Shown in pieces: positions 1-8,752 of a stretch of DNA of 64,000 nt. Below the pieces are notes generated by a model. The model worked only from the letters and a program-made list of their open reading frames with translations, was not told the origin of the DNA and did not search any database. Numbering within the stretch: the first letter of the stretch is position 1; each line of letters starts with the position of its first letter. Origin of the DNA: Streptomyces sp. NBC_01241. GTDB lineage: Bacteria; Actinomycetota; Actinomycetes; Streptomycetales; Streptomycetaceae. The position numbers and the translations under genes are program-made. The stretch is taken from NCBI RefSeq assembly GCF_041435435.1, contig NZ_CP108494.1, positions 7,288,501 through 7,352,500 on the forward strand. The letters run 5' to 3'.

Positions 1-2
1 GC

Positions 3-305
3 ACCGCCTCCTTCCGGAGGCTGCTGTGTCCGGTGTGCGCATCGAGTGATCTGAAACCCGAACACAGCGCCGGGCTGGGCGTCGTGGTGAGGTCCGGGGT
101 CGTGCACCGCTACACGGAAACGGCGCGCAACGAGTCCCTCGTCCGGCTCCCCGAGGGCTTCGTGTTCCGCTGCCGCGTCGTCGGCGCCGCGCCGCACCTG
201 GTGTCGCCCGGTGCCCGGGTCCGCCCGGTCGCCGGTGGTGATCCGGATGCGGGCGAGGTGGTCTTCGAGCTCTGCGAACCACCCGCGCGCGACGAGTGGT
301 TCTGA
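3..305 (+). CDS. Zn-ribbon/OB-fold (DUF35-like) protein, C-terminal part
   Basis: The frame is open from the window edge, so the N-terminus is missing. The visible part has a CPVC motif followed by S-D-L, then a stretch of alternating hydrophobic residues ending in an acidic tail. This is the layout of DUF35 zinc-ribbon plus OB-fold proteins, which usually partner acyl-CoA thiolases or polyketide enzymes. The second zinc-ribbon cysteine pair would lie upstream. The upstream gene is not visible, so the partner cannot be named. Family assignment is by motif layout only. Confidence 0.55.
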   Translation, partial: TASFRRLLCPVCASSDLKPEHSAGLGVVVRSGVVHRYTETARNESLVRLPEGFVFRCRVVGAAPHLVSPGARVRPVAGGDPDAGEVVFELCEPPARDEWF

Positions 306-417
306 TCGTTCTCGTGGTTCTTTCCGGCCCCGGCCGTCATGGGTCCGCCCTTCGCGTAGATGAAGTAAACGGCGCGGCCCGGGAGCCGACATCGTCCTTC
401 GACGTCCACACATTTGG

Positions 418-1692
418 TCAGCGATGCCGTGGGCAATCGCCCGGCGTATACGGGGGAACAGCCCCGAGCCGGTCGACGGCCGCTGCTGTCAGTGCGGTGA
501 TCGCCGGGGGCAGGGCCGTGCGGATGTCCGGGGCGAAATGGGGGGAATGGTTGGGCGGGAGGAGTGCGGGGGAGACGGCCCACTGCTTTGGGCTCGCGGT
601 CCCGAACATCCAGTAGACCAGGGGGATTCCGGCCTCACCGTGCACGGCGAGGCCCGCATCGCCGTAGAGGGGGAAGTCCTCGGCCGCCATCGACGGCGGC
701 CAGGTGCCGACCCGTTGCGGGCCGTAGAGGGCGGTGTGAACGTTGCGGATCGCCCGGGTCGTGGCGGGGTCGCCCCACAGCGCGGGTGAGCGGGACACCG
801 TCGTGAGGTCCGGTTCGCGCGGGCAGGCCGCGGCGCCGCACTCGGCCCGTACGATCCGCTCCACCGCCGCCAGGGCACGGTTCAGGGACTCGTCGGTGAG
901 CGCCCGCAGACCGATGCCGAGTTCGGCCGTGTCCGGGACCACGTTCACCGCCGTGCCCGCCCGCACGGTGCCGACGGTCAGGGTGACCTGTTCGGCGGGA
1001 GCGCTCTCGCGGGAGACGACGGTCTGGAGACGGCTGATCACGGCCGCCGCCGTCACCACGGGGTCCACGGTGAGGTGGGGGGTGGCGGCGTGGCCGCCCC
1101 GGCCGTGCAGTACGACGCTCAGGGCCGCGCTCGCCGCGGCGACCGGGCCGTGGCCGCTGCCGTGCGCGACCATTCCCGCGGGCAGCGGTGCCGTGTGCTG
1201 GGCCAGGACGACGTCCGGTCTGCCGAAGCGCGCGTACAGGCCGTCGTCCAGCATCGCGCGGGCTCCCGTCAGGGTCTCCTCGGCCGGCTGGCCGAGGACG
1301 ACGAGGGTGCCGCGCCAGTGCGCGGTGGTGCGGGCCAGCAGGTCCGCCGTGCCGGCCGCGGCGGCCAGGTGCAGGTCGTGGCCGCAGGCGTGCATGGCGC
1401 CGTTGTCGCTCGCGTACGGGAGGCCGGTGACCTCCTCCAGGGGCAGGGCGTCCAACTCGGCGCGCACGTACACGCGCGGGCCCTCGCCGTTGCGGAGTTC
1501 ACCGACCACACCATGGCCTCCGATGCCGCGGGTCACCTCGCAGCCGAGGGCGGCGAGCCGGTCGGCGAACAGTGCCGCCGTACGGCGCTCCTCGCCGGAG
1601 AGCTCCGGGTTGCGGTGGACGTCCAGGTAGAGGGTGAGAGCCGGGCGGACCACCTCGTCGGCGCGGGCGAGAGTGGGGTGGGTCTGGGGCAT
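418..1692 (-). CDS. M20 family metallopeptidase / amidohydrolase
   Basis: A 424-residue enzyme of the M20 (AbgB/HipO-like) amidohydrolase family, expected to hydrolyse an N-acyl amino acid or amide with a dinuclear metal centre. Visible landmarks: HRNPELS near the N-terminus, a D-A-L-P segment, the metal-binding M-H-A-C-G-H-D, the Q-P-A-E-E catalytic glutamates, the G-R-G-G-H-A dimerisation-domain signature, and the late A-E-D-F plus N-H-S-P-H ligands. The start at 1692 has a GGAG box 7 nt upstream; an in-frame start at 1812 is possible but lacks one. It lies divergent from the precursor peptide gene, so a role in maturing or degrading the RiPP product is possible but unproven. Confidence 0.85.
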   Translation of the reverse strand: MPQTHPTLARADEVVRPALTLYLDVHRNPELSGEERRTAALFADRLAALGCEVTRGIGGHGVVGELRNGEGPRVYVRAELDALPLEEVTGLPYASDNGAMHACGHDLHLAAAAGTADLLARTTAHWRGTLVVLGQPAEETLTGARAMLDDGLYARFGRPDVVLAQHTAPLPAGMVAHGSGHGPVAAASAALSVVLHGRGGHAATPHLTVDPVVTAAAVISRLQTVVSRESAPAEQVTLTVGTVRAGTAVNVVPDTAELGIGLRALTDESLNRALAAVERIVRAECGAAACPREPDLTTVSRSPALWGDPATTRAIRNVHTALYGPQRVGTWPPSMAAEDFPLYGDAGLAVHGEAGIPLVYWMFGTASPKQWAVSPALLPPNHSPHFAPDIRTALPPAITALTAAAVDRLGAVPPYTPGDCPRHR

Positions 1693-1862
1693 ATCGGGGC
1701 TCCTCGGCGGATGTGTGCGGCCGTTGCTGTCGGGTGCTGGCGCGGCGTGCCAGCGATGTGTGTGCGGGAGGCATGCCGAACGGTGAGCGGTGGCCGGTGG
1801 AATGAGTGGCACACACCGGTAGCCGGCGAGCCCGGCCCGGGCCCCGATCAGGAGGAGACACC

Positions 1863-2033
1863 ATGAACAAGGACCTGAGCACCCTCGCCGACGAGATCCT
1901 CGAGCTCGAGGCCGAGACCTTCGAGATCTCCGACTACTCGGACGCCAGCGAGGTCGTGCTGGCCGGTTCCACCAGCTGCAGCTCGACCTCGACCTGCAGC
2001 TCCACCACCAGCACCACGTCCTGCACCGCCTGA
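1863..2033 (+). CDS. Ser/Thr/Cys-rich RiPP precursor peptide
   Basis: A 56-residue peptide with an acidic leader (F-E-I-S-D-Y-S-D around residues 21-28) and a C-terminal core of 21 residues made only of Ser, Thr, Cys and one Ala, following a V-V-L-A-G segment. Such a core is the substrate type for YcaO cyclodehydratases, which turn Cys/Ser/Thr into thiazol(in)es and oxazol(in)es. A strong GGAGGAG ribosome site precedes the ATG. YcaO, transporter and M50-like genes follow on the opposite strand. The product is not one I recognise by name; a thiopeptide-type or linear azole peptide is inferred. Confidence 0.75.
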   Translation: MNKDLSTLADEILELEAETFEISDYSDASEVVLAGSTSCSSTSTCSSTTSTTSCTA

Positions 2034-2061
2034 TTGGTCGTCAGCAGCGGCAGGGTTCACA

Positions 2062-2090
2062 CCCGGTACCCGTTCCCGCGGGTACCGGGC
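2062..2090. terminator. GC-rich hairpin between convergent RiPP genes
   Basis: CCCGGTACCCG and CGGGTACCGGG form a near-perfect hairpin between the converging ends of the precursor gene and the YcaO gene. It probably terminates in both directions, without a U-tract. Confidence 0.5.
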
Positions 2091-2117
2091 GTCCCGCGAT
2101 TCCAGGACAGCGGTCGC

Positions 2118-4063
2118 TTACGGGAACGGGTGCGGGACCATGCGGATCTCGGCGTCGGTCAGGTCCGTTGTGCGGTGGCCGCCGCGTCGCAGGGCGGTGC
2201 GCAGGCGAGGCATCAGAGGGGCCCGCTGCCGGTTCCAGCCGAAGTCGATCGGCAGAAGTCCCGGCACCAGGGTGCTGACGGTGCGCAGGCCGACGCGTTC
2301 CTGTTCCGGGGTGGTCTGGTCGACGACGATCACGTCATGGCCGGCCCGGACGAGTTCGCCGATGACGGCTCGGGCGTCGTCGGGCAGGTCGCCGGTGCGG
2401 GGCCGGCCGGCCGACTCCCAGTCCCGGTAGACCTCGTCGAAGGGGAGTACGGCCAGGGGCTCCAGATAGCTGCGGGCGTGCTCGGCCATCCTCGGCAGCC
2501 CGTAGAGCTGGGCGTGGTCCTTGAGGTGACGGACCTGGTGGAAGTCGTCCGCCATCGCCTCCAGTTCGTCCCGGCGCTCCTCGGTCTGACGGGAGAGGTG
2601 CGGGATATAGGTGAGTACCTCCGACAGGGCGCCCTCGACCGCGCCCAGCGGGTCCAGCGAGGCGGCCGCCGCGAAGGACAGGATGCCGGGGCCGCCGTCA
2701 CGGCGTACGGCCACCGCGGTGACCACGGGGACGGCCAGGTCGACGCGGTTGTCCAGGGTGTGTACGTCGTAGCCCTGGAGCGCGGCCCGTTGCGCCATCA
2801 CGGCCGCGGTACGGCTGCCGACGGTCGCCAGGTCGATCTCGGTGAGCCGGGCGTTGCCGTACCAGGCGTTGAGGAAGGCGTCGCGCTCGACGAGTTCGAG
2901 GAGGCCGCCGAGGACCGCCTCCTCCAACAGCCGCCGATGGCACAGCCGTTGGAGCACTCGAAGACGAAGTTGTCGGCCGCCAGGCCGGCGCTGTAGTAGA
3001 CGAGGCGGGAGGGGATTAGGACCGGCCGGTCGTCGCGCAGGGACCAGCCCCACTCCCAGGGGATGGCGCGGTCCGGGGCGAACGGGTCGACCAGCGGGTC
3101 GTCGCGGTAGGTGCGCGGGTCGTAGAAGCCGCAGACGGCGGGGTCGACCGCGTCCGCCTTCAACTCGTTCCAGGAGCCGGTGACGGGCGTGGACCGGCCG
3201 CGCCGGTGGGTTCCGGCGTAGCGCTCCAGGCCTTCCAGGAAGGCGAGGGTGCGGCTGGTGGAGAAGGAGTTCTCCTGGCCGCTCCAGGTGACGTCGTTGA
3301 GCCCGGCGTAGCCGCGTACGAAGACGCTGCCGGCGACCGGCGCGGTGGTCGGGGAGGTGACGTCGAGCCAGGTGCCGCCGCCGAGCGCGCCGCAGACCGG
3401 GTTGGCGAGGGCCTCCTCCGGAAGGGCGTACGAGGATGCGTGGCGCAGCCGGTAGCGGGCGGGGTCGGGTTTGGGCCGCGCGGCGAGGGCCAGCGGGCGG
3501 GGTACGGCAGGGGTGCGGGGCGGGGCGCAGTCGGGGCAGAGTGGGTCGGCGAGGAGGGGGTACGTCCGTATACGGAGGGACCTCAGGTCGAGGCGGGACA
3601 CCTGGGGCAGGCTGCGGTCTGCGGGCCCGGTGGTGGGGGGTTCGGCGCCCGGGTTGTCCAGCACGGCCCGGCAGAGGGCGGCGACGGCGTCGTAGGTGTA
3701 TCCGGTGAGAAGTGGCCATGCTCCGGCCGGGCGTGGGCCGTCGGGGCCGCCGGTTTCCAGCGCGTCGCGTTCGCTGCGGCTGCGCAGCCATTGCCAGCGC
3801 ATCGCCAGGCAGCGTCCGCAGGCGGGGGCGGTGCCGTCGCCGCCCCACGGTCCCACGAGCACGGCGGACGCGGTGAGATGGACACGCGCCCCGGCGCGGA
3901 CGGCGGCCCAGGGGTCCGGGCCTGCCCGGTCGCCGAGGGCGGCGTCGGTGGTGCCGACGGGGACGACGGGGGTGTCGTGGCCGAGGCGGCCGGCGAGCGC
4001 CGAGCGGAGCTGGGCCCGCGCCAGGCCCATCGGCTGTGGCAGTTGCCGGGTAGCGGTGGTCAT
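2118..4063 (-). pseudogene. YcaO-domain azoline cyclodehydratase, frameshifted
   Basis: Two overlapping frames together spell one TOMM cyclodehydratase of about 645 residues. The N-terminal frame (start 4063) holds a zinc-type region with CGRC and CPDC pairs, then the YcaO domain up to E-C-S-N-G-C-A-I-G-G. The reading then continues in another frame as L-L-E-E-A-V-L-G-G-L-L-E-L-V-E-R-D-A-F to a proline-rich end (P-H-P-F-P) at 2118. One base is missing near 2928-2930. YcaO enzymes use ATP to activate the peptide backbone for Cys/Ser/Thr cyclisation. The start overlaps the permease stop by ATGA, so the genes are translationally coupled. The shift is either real decay or a sequencing indel; a C-terminal PxPxP-type end is preserved. 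Confidence 0.75.
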
Positions 4064-4815
4064 GACGACCTCGTCCAGCGGAAGGTCTTGACGGCGATCG
4101 CGCCGAAGACGAGAGCGAACACGGCGAGTCCGGCGCAGCCCACCGCGACGTCGGAGGCGTCACCCCGCCCGGCCAGCGCGTGGGACACCGCGTCGTTGAG
4201 GTAGCGCAGCGGCATGACCAGGGAGAACTTCTGGAGCCAGGAGGGCATGGCGTCGAGCGGGAAGAAGGACCCGGAGAGAAACGCCATGGGCAGCATCAGG
4301 AAGTTGGCGACGGCCGCGACGGACTCGGGGGTGTTGGCGAACGAGCCGATGATCACGCCGAGCAGCAGGAAGGTGGTGATGCCGAGGACGAGCACCGGGA
4401 TCAGCAGCGGCCAGCCGGAGGCGGGTTCGAGGCCGAACAGCGGCAGCATCGCGACGCCGACGAACAGCACCGACTGGACGGCGCCCACGACCAGGGCGAT
4501 GACGTAGCGGGAGCCGATGACGGCGGACAGCGGGGCCGGGGACATCCGGATCAGCCGCAGGATGTCGTCCGTGCGCCACTGCATGAGCGTGAACGCGATG
4601 CCGAACACGGCGGCGTTCGCCACACCCCAGGACAGGACTCCGGCGGCGGTGTACGAGAGGTAGGACAGGCCGCTCTGTTCGACGTCCTGGCCGCGGAAGA
4701 TCAGGCCGAAGACGACGAGGAAGAGCAGCGGGAAGGCGAAGGTGAAGAAGAGGGTGGTCTTGTCGCGGACCTGGGCGCGGTATCCCGCTCCGGTCAGTGC
4801 GGCGTAGGCGCTCAT
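4060..4815 (-). CDS. ABC-2 type transporter permease
   Basis: A 251-residue ABC-2 permease with six predicted hydrophobic segments, the usual size for the membrane half of a peptide or drug exporter. The segment L-P-M-A-F-L-S-G-S-F-F-P before the last helices is the typical ABC-2 signature. Its ATG overlaps the ATPase stop (ATGA at 4812-4815), and its stop overlaps the YcaO start. It probably exports the RiPP product or gives self-immunity. Confidence 0.85.
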   Translation of the reverse strand: MSAYAALTGAGYRAQVRDKTTLFFTFAFPLLFLVVFGLIFRGQDVEQSGLSYLSYTAAGVLSWGVANAAVFGIAFTLMQWRTDDILRLIRMSPAPLSAVIGSRYVIALVVGAVQSVLFVGVAMLPLFGLEPASGWPLLIPVLVLGITTFLLLGVIIGSFANTPESVAAVANFLMLPMAFLSGSFFPLDAMPSWLQKFSLVMPLRYLNDAVSHALAGRGDASDVAVGCAGLAVFALVFGAIAVKTFRWTRSS

Positions 4816-5806
4816 GGCTGCTGCTCCGTGTTCTCGGTGTTCCGGCGGGCGCCCTGCGGGGCACCGGTGAGCCGGGCGGTCAGGTCGAGGTAGACGTCCT
4901 CGAGGCTGGCGGTGCGGGTCTGTACGCCGTCGAGTCCGGTGATCCGGTCGACTGCGCTGAGCACCTGCCGGCCGTGCGTGTCTCCAGGACGAGGGAGCCG
5001 CCCTGGACGGTGACCCGGTCGACACCGGAGATGGCCGCCGCCTCGTGTTCGTCCAGCCGCCCCAGCGGCAGCATCAGCCGGCTGGGGACCTCGGAGGCGC
5101 CGACGAGGTTGTGCGGGGAGTCGGTCACGGCGATCGAGCCGTTCACGAGGATGGCGATGCGGTCGCAGAGTGCCTCGGCCTCGTCGAGGTGGTGCGTGGT
5201 GTAGACGATGGTGCGGCCCTCGGCCTTCAGCCCGCGCAGTACCTCCCACAGGGCGCGGCGGGCCTGCGGGTCGAGGGCGGCGGTCGGCTCGTCGAGGAAG
5301 ATCAGCTCGGGGCCGTGGACGAGGGCGGAAGCGATGGCCAGGCGCTGGCGCTGGCCGCCGGAGAGGCTTTCCACCCGCACGTCGCGCTGCTCGGTGAGCC
5401 CCACGGAGTCCAGGGTGGCGTCGACGGCTGCCCGGGAGGCACCGAAGAGCGCGGCCACGGTACGCAGGTGTTCGTGCGCGGTCTGCCGTACGAAGAACGC
5501 CGAGGACTGGGTCTGTACGCCGATGCGGGGGAGCAGCGCGGTGTTGCGCGGCCAGGGAGACTCTCCGAAAAGGGCGACCGAGCCCGTGTCGGCCCGGCGC
5601 AGTCCCTCCGTGATCTCCACCAGGGTGGACTTGCCCGCGCCGTTGGGGCCCAGGAGGCCGAAGAATTCGCCCCGGTGGATCTCCAGGGACACGTTGTCCA
5701 CGGCCTGACGGTCTCCGTACCGCTTGGAGACCCCCTGTACGTGCACGGCGATGGTCGGGGGGTTGTCTTCGGCGGGTGTGGATGGCATGGCCTGTACCTC
5801 ACTCAT
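4812..5806 (-). pseudogene. ABC transporter ATP-binding protein, frameshifted near the C-terminus
   Basis: The ATPase half of the exporter. Walker A G-P-N-G-A-G-K-S-T, the L-S-G-G-Q-R-Q-R-L signature and Walker B L-I-F-L-D-E-P-T are all intact in the frame starting at 5806. Near 4983 the frame breaks after S-L-V-L-E. The expected C-terminus (T-H-G-R-Q-V-L-S-A-V-D ... L-E-D-V-Y-L-D-L-T) continues in the next frame and ends at 4812, overlapping the permease start. One base is missing relative to an intact gene. If real, the protein keeps its nucleotide-binding core but has a scrambled tail. Confidence 0.75.
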
Positions 5807-5853
5807 GTGGTGCCTGGATCCTTGTGGTCGGGGGTGTGTTCGCGGGGTCGGGG

Positions 5854-6336
5854 TCACTTGAGCAGCAGAAGTACCACCGTGCAGGTGCCGGCCACGGCGA
5901 GGAGGAGCAGGACCGCCGATCCGATCCCGTACGCCGTGTAGATCCGCCGGGCCCGGCCGGGGTAGGTGGCAGTGGCCTCGGCCCTTCCCCGGGTCCGGCG
6001 CAGCGCCAGATAGGTCCGGGTCTCGGGGGCGAGGTGGGCGGTGCCCAGGGCGTGGCCGAGCATGCGGTAGCCGTCGAGCGGGGGCAGCGGGACGAGGTTG
6101 CTGAGTCCCTGGACGCTGCCGAGCAGCAGCAGGCCGGCGAGGAGGGAGCGGGTCGGGTCGTCCGCGGGGAGCACGAACCACCAGATCCCGAACGGCAGGA
6201 GGAGGAGCAGGTTGATGTACGCGCCCGCTCCGGCGATCACCAGCTTGGCGCGCCGGCCGGGGATGAAGAGGTAGTTGTCGACGGTGCAGTACAGCATCGC
6301 GGCCGGGAACCGCCAGCGCAGTCCGATACCGGCCAC
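5854..6336 (-). pseudogene. M50-like membrane metalloprotease remnant
   Basis: About 160 residues matching the C-terminal half of actinobacterial M50 proteases: G-L-R-W-R-F-P, several membrane segments, then N-L-V-P-L-P-P-L-D-G-Y, which carries the third zinc ligand Asp. The N-terminal helix with the HEXXH motif is missing; the frame opens at a GTG at 6336 and the upstream sequence cannot supply it. It sits upstream of the ABC genes on the same strand, as M50 genes often do in azole-peptide clusters. Without HEXXH it cannot be a working protease. Confidence 0.65.
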
Positions 6337-6435
6337 TTCCCGGTCATGCAGGGGTATGCGGTCGGACGCCGACCGGCCACCTCCCCGTCATGACCAGGTC
6401 GTCGGCTCCCCGGCGGGCCGTGATTGGCTGGGGGC

Positions 6436-7170
6436 ATGATCGATGAATTCCTTGCCGGGGACCTGACCGACGTCGAGACGGCGGTCCGCGCAGCGGCCGC
6501 CGCCGAGATCATGCCCCGCTACCGCCGGCTCGCCGCGCACGAGATAGTCGAGAAGAACGGCCCGCACGACCTCGTCACCACCGCCGACCGCCTCGCCGAG
6601 GAACACCTCACCGCCGCCCTGTCCCGGCTCCTGCCCGGCTCTGTGGTCGTGGGCGAGGAGGCGGTCCACGCCGACCCGAAGGTGTACGACGCCCTGGGCG
6701 GCGACGCACCGGTGTGGATCGTCGACCCGGTCGACGGCACCCGCCAGTTCGCCCACGGCGAACCGGGCTTCTGCACCCTGGTCGCCCTCGCCCACCACGG
6801 CGAACTCCTCGCCTCGTGGACGTACGCCGCCGCCCTGGACCAGATGGCGATCGCGGTCCGCGGACGCGGCGCCACGCTCGACGGCAAGCCGATACGGTCC
6901 GGCTCGCCCGCGCCCGGCGCCGTTCTCAGGGTGGCGATGTCGCACCCCGACTACACCACCGATGAGCAGAAGCGCGCCCTGCTCGGCCTGCGCACCGACG
7001 GCATCGACGCCCGCCCCTGTGGTTCGGCGGGCCTCGAGTACCTCGCCGTCGCTCGCGGCGACCAGGACGCGATCGCCTTCAACTGGGAGAAGGCTCGTGA
7101 AAGGCGCCCTTACCGAAAGGGTGTGACCAGGGAAGATGTCCCGGGCAGAGTGGATCAAGAAGTGGCGTAA
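6436..7170 (+). pseudogene. inositol monophosphatase family protein, 5' part cut by the prophage
   Basis: Residues 1-216 are a normal IMPase-family phosphatase: G-E-E (metal ligand) near residue 75, then W-I-V-D-P-V-D-G-T-R-Q-F, the family's central motif. The gene is interrupted at its W-E codons (7084-7089). The rest of the protein, with the W-D-H-A-A-G metal-binding motif, lies at 63085-63264. In the lysogen the frame runs on into phage DNA for about 26 foreign residues and stops at 7170. Joined across the att core the gene gives a 275-residue protein. The start ATG at 6436 is preferred; a TTG at 6424 is also open. Confidence 0.9.
7084..7089. other. attL core (TGGGAG)
   Basis: TGGGAG is shared between the end of the 5' IMPase fragment and the start of the 3' fragment at 63085. 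Rejoining the host halves restores the frame exactly. The rebuilt attP would read CCTT-GGGAG-AAGG, a small dyad around the core, as is usual for serine integrase sites. The exact crossover dinucleotide cannot be told from sequence. Confidence 0.85.
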
Positions 7171-7246
7171 CCAGGCTCCGACCCTCCCGGAGCCGGCAGT
7201 GAACCGGGCTCTCCTGGTCCTGTCGGGCAAGGAGAAGGGTAAGTGA
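7136..7246 (+). CDS. 36-residue att-proximal protein, copy 1
   Basis: A short ORF starting S-R-A-E-W-I-K-K-W and containing Q-A-P-T-L-P-E-P and V-N-R-A-L. It is a clear paralogue of the 35-residue protein at 61347-61454 (same E-W-I-K, Q-A-P-x-L-P-E and N-R-A-L). In the circular phage genome the two copies flank integrase and attP. The stop overlaps the start of the next gene. Function unknown. Confidence 0.7.
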   Translation: MSRAEWIKKWRNQAPTLPEPAVNRALLVLSGKEKGK

Positions 7247-7452
7247 AGAGGATCGTCAAGAACCTCAGCGTCATGAGGACCGATGGATCCGACGAGGCCC
7301 TGGAGCTGATTAGGGAGACTGGGATGACCCAGTCCGAGGCAACCAGGTGGGCCTTGTCGTTGGCGGCCAACATCCTTCAGCACGCCTGGGTCTACGGGTA
7401 CGAGGAGCATGGCAAGGTTCCTGAGATTCAGGTGCAGTTCAAGGTGAAGTAA
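7243..7452 (+). CDS. small protein, possible ribbon-helix-helix regulator
   Basis: 69 residues, GTG start overlapping the previous stop (GTGA). A short basic N-terminal strand is followed by two helices (E-A-L-E-L-I-R-E-T-G-M-T-Q-S-E-A-T-R-W-A-L), the layout of ribbon-helix-helix DNA-binding proteins. Its place beside attP suggests a role in excision or integrase control, but this is inference. A strong terminator follows. Confidence 0.6.
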   Translation: MKRIVKNLSVMRTDGSDEALELIRETGMTQSEATRWALSLAANILQHAWVYGYEEHGKVPEIQVQFKVK

Positions 7453-7472
7453 CACCGACAGCAGACCTGGAC

Positions 7473-7496
7473 AGACCCCCGCTTCGGCGGGGGTCT
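7473..7496 (+). terminator. intrinsic terminator
   Basis: Perfect hairpin AGACCCCCGC-TTCG-GCGGGGGTCT followed by TCTG. It ends the two-gene att-proximal unit and separates it from the convergent regulator gene. Confidence 0.85.
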
Positions 7497-7511
7497 TCTG
7501 CATGCCTGGGA

Positions 7512-8246
7512 TCAGACTGGCCGGCCACCCTCCCACAGCGCCGCCACGTGGCCGGCGAACCGGTCGTACAGGCCGTCGTCCCCGAGGCGCCGCAGATGCA
7601 GCATGGGCGACTCATGACCGAGGAGGCTGGACAGGTGCGGCGTCACAAGCATCTCGTCGTCGAAGCTGAAGACGGAGAGGGCGATGTGCTCGTCACTGAA
7701 CCGCGCCTCCAGGCCCTCTACGGCGCCCATGCGCTGGAGAGCATCCAGGGTGATGCGGATCCTCGTCCCGACCGTCAGGGGGACGCCTTCGATCTCCTCG
7801 CGGCGCCGCGTGACGTCGCTGTCCGGGTCGCCGATCAGGAACCGCACGGAGCAGCCGGCCGACGCCTTGGCCTTCAGGCGGTCGGACAAGCGGCTCTGTT
7901 CCTGCCAGAGGAAATAGTTGGTGTAGCCAGCGAAGGTGATCTCACTCTCCGCGGAGTCGATCAGCTTCCCCCACACCGAGGTTGGGCATGCATTCCGGTA
8001 CGGGTATGCGGTGACGATCTCCCGCTCTGGCCCGACCTTGACAGCGCTCCGAATAGCGCGCGGCCACAGCATTTCTGTATCTACCCCCAGCGCCTTCGAC
8101 ACGTCCTGTCGCGTGCCGGGATGGGGCACGCGGGCGCTGTCAGAAAGCCATCGCTCCACAGTCTTGGTACTCACGCCGACTGTACGCGCGAGACGTCCCG
8201 CGGTGAAGTTGGAGGCGGTCATAGCATCTCGGAGTAAGACGTTCAA
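7512..8246 (-). CDS. HTH transcriptional regulator with DUF5919/PLD-like C-terminal domain
   Basis: 244 residues. The N-terminal 60 residues form an XRE-type HTH (A-R-T-V-G-V-S-T-K-T-V-E-R-W-L). The rest resembles the DUF5919 domain (F-A-G-Y-T-N-Y-F ... V-R-F-L-I-G-D-P-D-S ... F-D-D-E-M-L-V-T-P-H), a phospholipase-D-like fold common in Streptomyces regulators. The TTG at 8246 gives the full family N-terminus; an ATG at 8222 would remove eight residues. It is divergent from the zinc-ribbon genes and could control them or lysogeny. Confidence 0.75.
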   Translation of the reverse strand: MNVLLRDAMTASNFTAGRLARTVGVSTKTVERWLSDSARVPHPGTRQDVSKALGVDTEMLWPRAIRSAVKVGPEREIVTAYPYRNACPTSVWGKLIDSAESEITFAGYTNYFLWQEQSRLSDRLKAKASAGCSVRFLIGDPDSDVTRRREEIEGVPLTVGTRIRITLDALQRMGAVEGLEARFSDEHIALSVFSFDDEMLVTPHLSSLLGHESPMLHLRRLGDDGLYDRFAGHVAALWEGGRPV

Positions 8247-8430
8247 GGCATCCCCCAGGGACGTTTGGGCCTTCTAGGACGATAGTCCCTGCGGGGCCTG
8301 TTCGTCTGCCCCATGGACGTAGAAACGTCCTGTCAGCCGGAGCATGGTGGTCCCAAGCCGGACAGGTACCCCGATACGACAGCCTGTCAGGTCATCGGAA
8401 TCCAGCGGAACCGGCGACGAGGAGCGATCG

Positions 8431-8580
8431 TTGAACTGCCCCAACTGCGGCGCTTCCGCGTACGAAGACAACATCGGCAGGTGGTTCTGTTCGCAGTCCT
8501 GCGGGTGGAACAGCGGCTACACAATGGGAGGACCACATGAACTGCACCAACTGCGGCGCAGGTGCCCAGCAAGGGCCTGA
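8431..8580 (+). CDS. zinc-ribbon mini-protein 1
   Basis: 49 residues from a TTG with a GAGGAG box. C-P-N-C-G-A near the start and W-F-C-S-Q-S-C-G-W-N-S-G later form one zinc ribbon. It is the first of three overlapping, related ORFs; the next starts inside it at 8537 in another frame. Confidence 0.6.
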   Translation: MNCPNCGASAYEDNIGRWFCSQSCGWNSGYTMGGPHELHQLRRRCPARA

Positions 8581-8752
8581 CGGTCGGTGGTACTGCATGA
8601 ATCAGTGTGGCTGGTCGTCCGGTGTGGCGCCTGCCCCAGCACAGTCGGGGGTAGCCTCCGGACATGACCCGGCATCCCGAAGCTCAGTCCAAGACTGCCG
8701 CCGAACCGCGCAACGAGATCACGCGCACGGACTGCCGACAATGCGGCACTGA
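8537..8752 (+). CDS. zinc-ribbon mini-protein 2
   Basis: 71 residues. M-N-C-T-N-C-G-A-G-A, then D-G-R-W-Y-C-M-N-Q-C-G-W-S-S-G: a close paralogue of the preceding ORF. GGGAGG precedes the ATG. The last 30 residues overlap the next gene and have no obvious fold. Confidence 0.65.
   Translation: MNCTNCGAGAQQGPDGRWYCMNQCGWSSGVAPAPAQSGVASGHDPASRSSVQDCRRTAQRDHAHGLPTMRH

Noticed and set aside
2118..4163. 681-residue - strand frame as one protein
   Set aside because: Only its last third is YcaO-like; the first two thirds are Arg/Pro-rich out-of-frame sequence covering the true N-terminal YcaO frame.
6388..7536. 382-residue - strand ORF across attL
   Set aside because: Antisense to the IMPase and the small phage genes; spans the phage-host junction, so it cannot be an evolved gene.
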